Origin: JBAWXE01 sp037144255
GTDB taxonomy: Bacteria; Bacteroidota; Bacteroidia; Chitinophagales; Chitinophagaceae
Assembly: GCA_037144255.1 (NCBI GenBank)
Contig: JBAWXE010000097.1
Coordinates: forward strand, 1-10,006
Length of the DNA: 10,006 nt
Direction: 5' to 3'
Position 1 is the first letter of the stretch; every line of letters starts with the position of its first letter. Shown here one piece after another: positions 6,785 to 10,006 of this stretch. The notes beneath the pieces are model-generated. The model was not told the origin of the DNA, ran no database searches, and worked only from the letters and a program-made list of their open reading frames with translations. Position numbers and translations under genes: made by a program.

Positions 6785-9649
6785 ATGCGTCATATTGTAT
6801 TATTATTTCTGTTTTTTTCGCTTTTTAGTCCTTTCTATTGTTCATCTCAAGTAAATATTACTGGCTTTCAAACTGCTGCTGCATTAGCCCAAAAATTAGT
6901 AGGACCGGGTGTTACTGTTTCTAATCCTACACTTACGTGCCCATCTATTGCTAACGGTATCTTTAGTGTTGTATCCAGTAATTTAGGTTTGGATAGTGGT
7001 ATCATTCTCACTACAGGTTGGGCTGCAACTTCAGGTGCTGGTTATGGTGCAAATGGTCCTCAAAGTACAGGTGGTAACAATGCAAACGCAAGTCACAATA
7101 ACAATGCACCCGGTGATCCGCAACTTACATCACTTGCAGGTCAAAACACTTACGATGCCTGTAGTTTACAATTTGATGTGATCCCCTCCGGCGATACTTT
7201 AGAGTTTCAATATGTATTTGGCTCAGAAGAATATATCAATTCCGTATGTGCTCAGTATAATGATGTATTTGCTTTCTTTATTTCTGGTCCGGGTATTTCT
7301 GGTCAACAGAATATTGCACTGGTCCCTGGCACCAATGTACCTGTTGCTGTCAATAGTATCAATAATGGTGTGCCGGGAATAAATAGTAATGGCACTTTAT
7401 CTGCATGTAATGCTATGGGACCTGGGTCTCCATTTACTAATTATTATGTGAATAATGTTACAGGTACTACAATCACTTACTATGGATTTACTAATGTTTT
7501 GTCAGCCATAAAAGCAGTTACTCCTTGTTCTACGTATCATTTGAAACTTGCAATTGCAGATGCAGGAAATGGTACCTATGATTCTGGTGTTTTTATTGCT
7601 GCCGGTAGTCTCAAAACTAAAACTTTTACTATCCAAGCTGTTGGTTTAGGTGTTACTGAACCATATTACTGTGTCAAAGGCTGTAACCCTGCACATTTTG
7701 TTATTAAGTCTTCTCAGGTTTTATCTACACCGCAGGTTATCAATTATTCAATTGGTGGTAATGCTTTGAATGGGGTTGATTATTCGTTCTTATCAGGCAC
7801 AGCCATCATTCCTGCAAATGACTCCCAAGTGATTATCACTATTAATGGTTTGGTCACAACCCCTACTGGTCCTAAAACTGTTACACTTTCTATTCAATCC
7901 TCTTGTAGCCTTACAGGCTCAGCTTCAATAGTTATTTACGACCCACCTTTCGTTAATATCCTTACTCCTGATACGAGTATCTGTACTGGCAATAATTTAC
8001 AGTTACAAGTAAATAGTACTAACGGACTTTTTTATCAATGGTCCCCAACAACTGGTTTGAATAATGCTAATATTCAAAACCCAATAGCATCCCCAACAGT
8101 AAATACTACTTATGTTGTCACTGCCATTTGGCCGGGTACAGGTTGTGCTTCCGTTTCAGACAGTATTCATATCACTATACATACCATTCCTGCAGTTTCT
8201 ATTATCACTAATGATACGGCCATTTGTTTGGGTAACAGTATCCCAATATCTGTAAATGGCAGTAATACAATGACGTATAGTTGGTCTCCTGTTGCCGGAC
8301 TAAGTGATCCTAATGTTCAAGACCCAACTGCTACACCAACTGCGACTACTACTTATGTGGTTTCTGCTTCATTGCCTGGTTCAGGTTGTGCTCCAATCAC
8401 TGATACGATTACTGTTACTGTGAAAAGTCTGCCACATGCCGTAATCTTCACTCCGGATACATCTGTATGTATGGGAAAACAAGTGCAAATAAATGCTATC
8501 GGCAATCCTGCTTTTGTTTATAGTTGGGTACCTTCAACAGGTGTGTCAAATCCTAACATTGTAAACCCAATGATTACAACTACAACCTCTACTACTTACA
8601 CACTTTTAGTAAGTAACCCGGGTTGTGGAGATAGTGCATATCATATTGCTATTAACATTATTCCGCCCCCTTCTGTATATATAGCTCCCGGTCGTAGAGT
8701 ATTATGTAGTAAGGATACAGTGCATTTACATGCTATTGTATCTCCGGCTGGTTATCCATATACATTTAACTGGTCACCACCTTACGGATTAGATTTCAGT
8801 AATGTCCCCGATCCTATATTTACAGGTACATACTCATCTTCTTTTATGGTCACTGTTAGTGGGGTGGGTGGCTGTAATGCTTCGGATACTACCTCTATAA
8901 CTGTGGTTTCTGCTAATTTTCTGGGTTTAGATAATACTACAATTTGTCCCTATGATACTTTGCAATTGCATGTAGCCTCTAATAATATTAATTCAATTTC
9001 ATGGACTCCTAACCAATACATTAGCGATACTTCTATAGCAGATCCGTTTATTTGGCCACCTATTCCTTTTGCCTATACTATTAATGCTACAGATATCAAC
9101 GGTTGTAAGGAAAATATTAGCATACAGATATCTGTCGTTTCAGAAGCTATTATCAATTTGCCTGATTCTGTTACTATATTCCCAGGCGACACTTATCATA
9201 TCTCCCCTACAGGAAACTGTAGCTATTTTTCTTGGTCGCCTACAATTGGTTTAACAGGTTCAGATATTTCAGATCCTATTGTATCACCTGATATAAATAC
9301 ACGTTATTATGTTCATGGGATAACTTCGGCTGGTTGTAAAACTGAAGATTCTATATATGTAAAGGTCGCTCCGGACTCTTACATTGATGTACCAAATGTT
9401 TTCACTCCGGGTACAGGTCCTAATTCTGCATTAAGAGTTGTTCATAATGGTTTAGCAACTTTAAAGTTGTTTACTATTTATAACCGTTGGGGTAACAAAG
9501 TATTTGAAACTGCAGATATTAATGAGGGTTGGAATGGCCATTATAAAGGTGATCCTCAACCAATGGGTGTATATGTTTATGTAGTTGATGCCTTTTTTGC
9601 TACAGGTAAACCTTTTCATAAGCAAGGAAATATTACACTTATACGTTAA
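6785..9649 (+). CDS. Choice-of-anchor L surface protein with Ig-like repeats and T9SS type B C-terminal domain
   Basis: A 954-residue secreted protein. Signal peptide 1-21, cut before QVNITG. A choice-of-anchor L domain (about 22-280) carries its signature FGSEEYINSVCAQYNDVFAF (145-164) followed by FISGPG, plus an Asn/Gly-rich loop at 85-112. A Calx-beta-like segment (about 285-385) contains NGVDYSFLSGTAIIPANDS (329-347). Six Ig/PKD-like repeats fill 389-861. The end (868-954) is the gliding-motility-type C-terminal domain used as a T9SS type B signal: VPNVFTPGTGPN, LFTIYNRWGNKVFET, GWNG, MGVYVYVVDAF and final GNITLIR. Type B cargo is exported across the outer membrane and may be released or stay at the surface; an adhesin-like role is likely but unproven. 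The usual PNGDGxND of this domain is changed to PGTGPNS. The Cys of SPFYCSS is not a lipobox. A paralog follows 127 bases downstream; that gap (9650-9776) is AT-rich with no clear terminator. Confidence 0.9.
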   Translation: MRHIVLLFLFFSLFSPFYCSSQVNITGFQTAAALAQKLVGPGVTVSNPTLTCPSIANGIFSVVSSNLGLDSGIILTTGWAATSGAGYGANGPQSTGGNNANASHNNNAPGDPQLTSLAGQNTYDACSLQFDVIPSGDTLEFQYVFGSEEYINSVCAQYNDVFAFFISGPGISGQQNIALVPGTNVPVAVNSINNGVPGINSNGTLSACNAMGPGSPFTNYYVNNVTGTTITYYGFTNVLSAIKAVTPCSTYHLKLAIADAGNGTYDSGVFIAAGSLKTKTFTIQAVGLGVTEPYYCVKGCNPAHFVIKSSQVLSTPQVINYSIGGNALNGVDYSFLSGTAIIPANDSQVIITINGLVTTPTGPKTVTLSIQSSCSLTGSASIVIYDPPFVNILTPDTSICTGNNLQLQVNSTNGLFYQWSPTTGLNNANIQNPIASPTVNTTYVVTAIWPGTGCASVSDSIHITIHTIPAVSIITNDTAICLGNSIPISVNGSNTMTYSWSPVAGLSDPNVQDPTATPTATTTYVVSASLPGSGCAPITDTITVTVKSLPHAVIFTPDTSVCMGKQVQINAIGNPAFVYSWVPSTGVSNPNIVNPMITTTTSTTYTLLVSNPGCGDSAYHIAINIIPPPSVYIAPGRRVLCSKDTVHLHAIVSPAGYPYTFNWSPPYGLDFSNVPDPIFTGTYSSSFMVTVSGVGGCNASDTTSITVVSANFLGLDNTTICPYDTLQLHVASNNINSISWTPNQYISDTSIADPFIWPPIPFAYTINATDINGCKENISIQISVVSEAIINLPDSVTIFPGDTYHISPTGNCSYFSWSPTIGLTGSDISDPIVSPDINTRYYVHGITSAGCKTEDSIYVKVAPDSYIDVPNVFTPGTGPNSALRVVHNGLATLKLFTIYNRWGNKVFETADINEGWNGHYKGDPQPMGVYVYVVDAFFATGKPFHKQGNITLIR
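6848..7008 (+). repeat. Direct repeat shared with 9846-10006 (paralogous coding sequence)
   Basis: The stretch coding for the start of the mature choice-of-anchor L domain recurs without gaps at 9846-10006. By hand count about 133 of 161 bases and 47 of 53 residues match, and the last 32 bases (6977-7008 against 9975-10006) are identical. The second copy is cut by the window edge, so the repeat is probably much longer. The signal peptide codons and upstream DNA do not match. Confidence 0.9.
7949..9367 (+). repeat. Six coding repeats of about 77-82 residues (Ig/PKD-like)
   Basis: Within the 954-residue protein each unit has a D(T/S)xxC start, a W-(S/V/T)-P-x-x-G/Y core, a dP...P...Y segment and a closing GC. 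The core tryptophans are at residues 419, 500, 581, 663, 740 and 817, a spacing of 81, 81, 82, 77 and 77. The first five units have a Cys pair (400/454, 481/535, 562/614, 641/697, 721/774), probably disulfide-linked. The sixth lacks the first Cys at the usual site, having Cys812 near its Trp instead, and Cys851. Units 1 and 2 are most alike (TTYVVTAIWPGTGCA and TTYVVSASLPGSGCA), which suggests fairly recent duplication. Confidence 0.8.
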
Positions 9650-9776
9650 CGATTTACATTTTTATTCCTTCTAGTAACATTTCCTTCTTTTAAAAATTAC
9701 TTTTTCATAACAATTTGGCAATATATGGTTCGTTACTTTGTTTGTCAATTTAATTGATGCACAAAGTTCATTTCGA

Positions 9777-10006
9777 ATGAAATACATATTTATTATTTTA
9801 TCCTTTTTCTATATATCTCTTTTATATATCTCTCCATTATCTGCTCAAGTAAATATTACGGGTAATCAAACTGCTGCTGCATTAGCTCAAAAGTTAGCTG
9901 GTTCTGGTGTAACAGTTTCTAATCCTGTGCTTACTTGCCCTGCGGTAGCAAATGGAATTTTTAGTGTTGTTTCTAGTAATTTAGGTTTGGATAGTGGTAT
10001 CATTCT
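9777..10006 (+). CDS. Second choice-of-anchor L protein, 5' part only
   Basis: ATG at 9777 opens a frame of 76 complete codons with no stop before the window ends. Residues 1-23 are a signal peptide (MKYIFIILSFF and onward, cut after LSA before QVN). Residues 24-76 nearly repeat the mature start of the upstream 954-residue protein, with only six differences: F/N, V/A, P/S, T/V, S/A and I/V. It is therefore a tandem paralog and probably also a T9SS substrate, though its repeats and C-terminal domain cannot be seen. The 127-base gap has a near-consensus promoter box, TTACTTTG (9733-9740), one base off TAnnTTTG, so it may have its own promoter. No Shine-Dalgarno sequence is visible. Confidence 0.85.
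   Translation, partial: MKYIFIILSFFYISLLYISPLSAQVNITGNQTAAALAQKLAGSGVTVSNPVLTCPAVANGIFSVVSSNLGLDSGII

Noticed and set aside
6827..6850. Cys19 of the 954-residue protein as a lipoprotein lipobox
   Set aside because: The residues before the Cys are P-F-Y, which do not fit the L-A/S-G/A-C pattern. Cleavage before QVN, as in the paralog, fits better.
6996..7181. Short plus-strand frames inside larger genes (also 2146-2328 and 9069-9254)
   Set aside because: They are out-of-frame readings of ddl and the choice-of-anchor L gene with low-complexity products.

Overview
The window looks like chromosomal DNA from a Bacteroidota bacterium, probably Chitinophagaceae or a near relative. This is inferred from protein families; no marker gene confirms it. 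The base composition is low in G+C. Start sites lack Shine-Dalgarno sequences, and two intergenic stretches carry an exact TAnnTTTG box, the Bacteroidota -7 promoter element. Two exported proteins end in type IX secretion system (T9SS) sorting domains, one of type A and one of type B, so the host should have a T9SS and perhaps gliding motility.

Layout. Positions 1-506 (minus strand) hold the start of an exported Trp/Tyr/Gly-rich DUF6600-like protein whose 3' end is outside the window. A 252-base divergent spacer follows. Next come a small alpha/beta hydrolase (759-1442) and a DUF3052-family gene (1448-1857) that is broken by what looks like a single-base deletion near 1703-1704.

A tight five-gene run starts behind a good candidate promoter at 1969-1976: ddl (D-alanine--D-alanine ligase), a membrane-anchored protein with three PASTA domains, a large T9SS type A cargo protein that starts with TTG, a single-domain rhodanese, and an unrecognised 186-residue soluble protein. 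The gaps are 18, 2, 8 and 42 bases, which suggests one operon. Ddl makes the D-Ala-D-Ala end of the peptidoglycan stem peptide and PASTA domains often bind peptidoglycan, so the first two genes make a plausible envelope module. The roles of the last three are not evident from sequence.

From 6785 the content changes to very large surface proteins. A 954-residue choice-of-anchor L protein has six Ig/PKD-like repeats and a gliding-motility-type C-terminal domain. After 127 bases a second, truncated paralog starts at 9777 and runs off the window. The paralogs share nearly the same mature N-terminus but have different signal peptides. This tandem pair and the frameshifted DUF3052 gene are the most notable points. 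I found no RNA genes, CRISPR arrays, insertion sequences or phage genes, and no convincing new defence or biosynthetic system.
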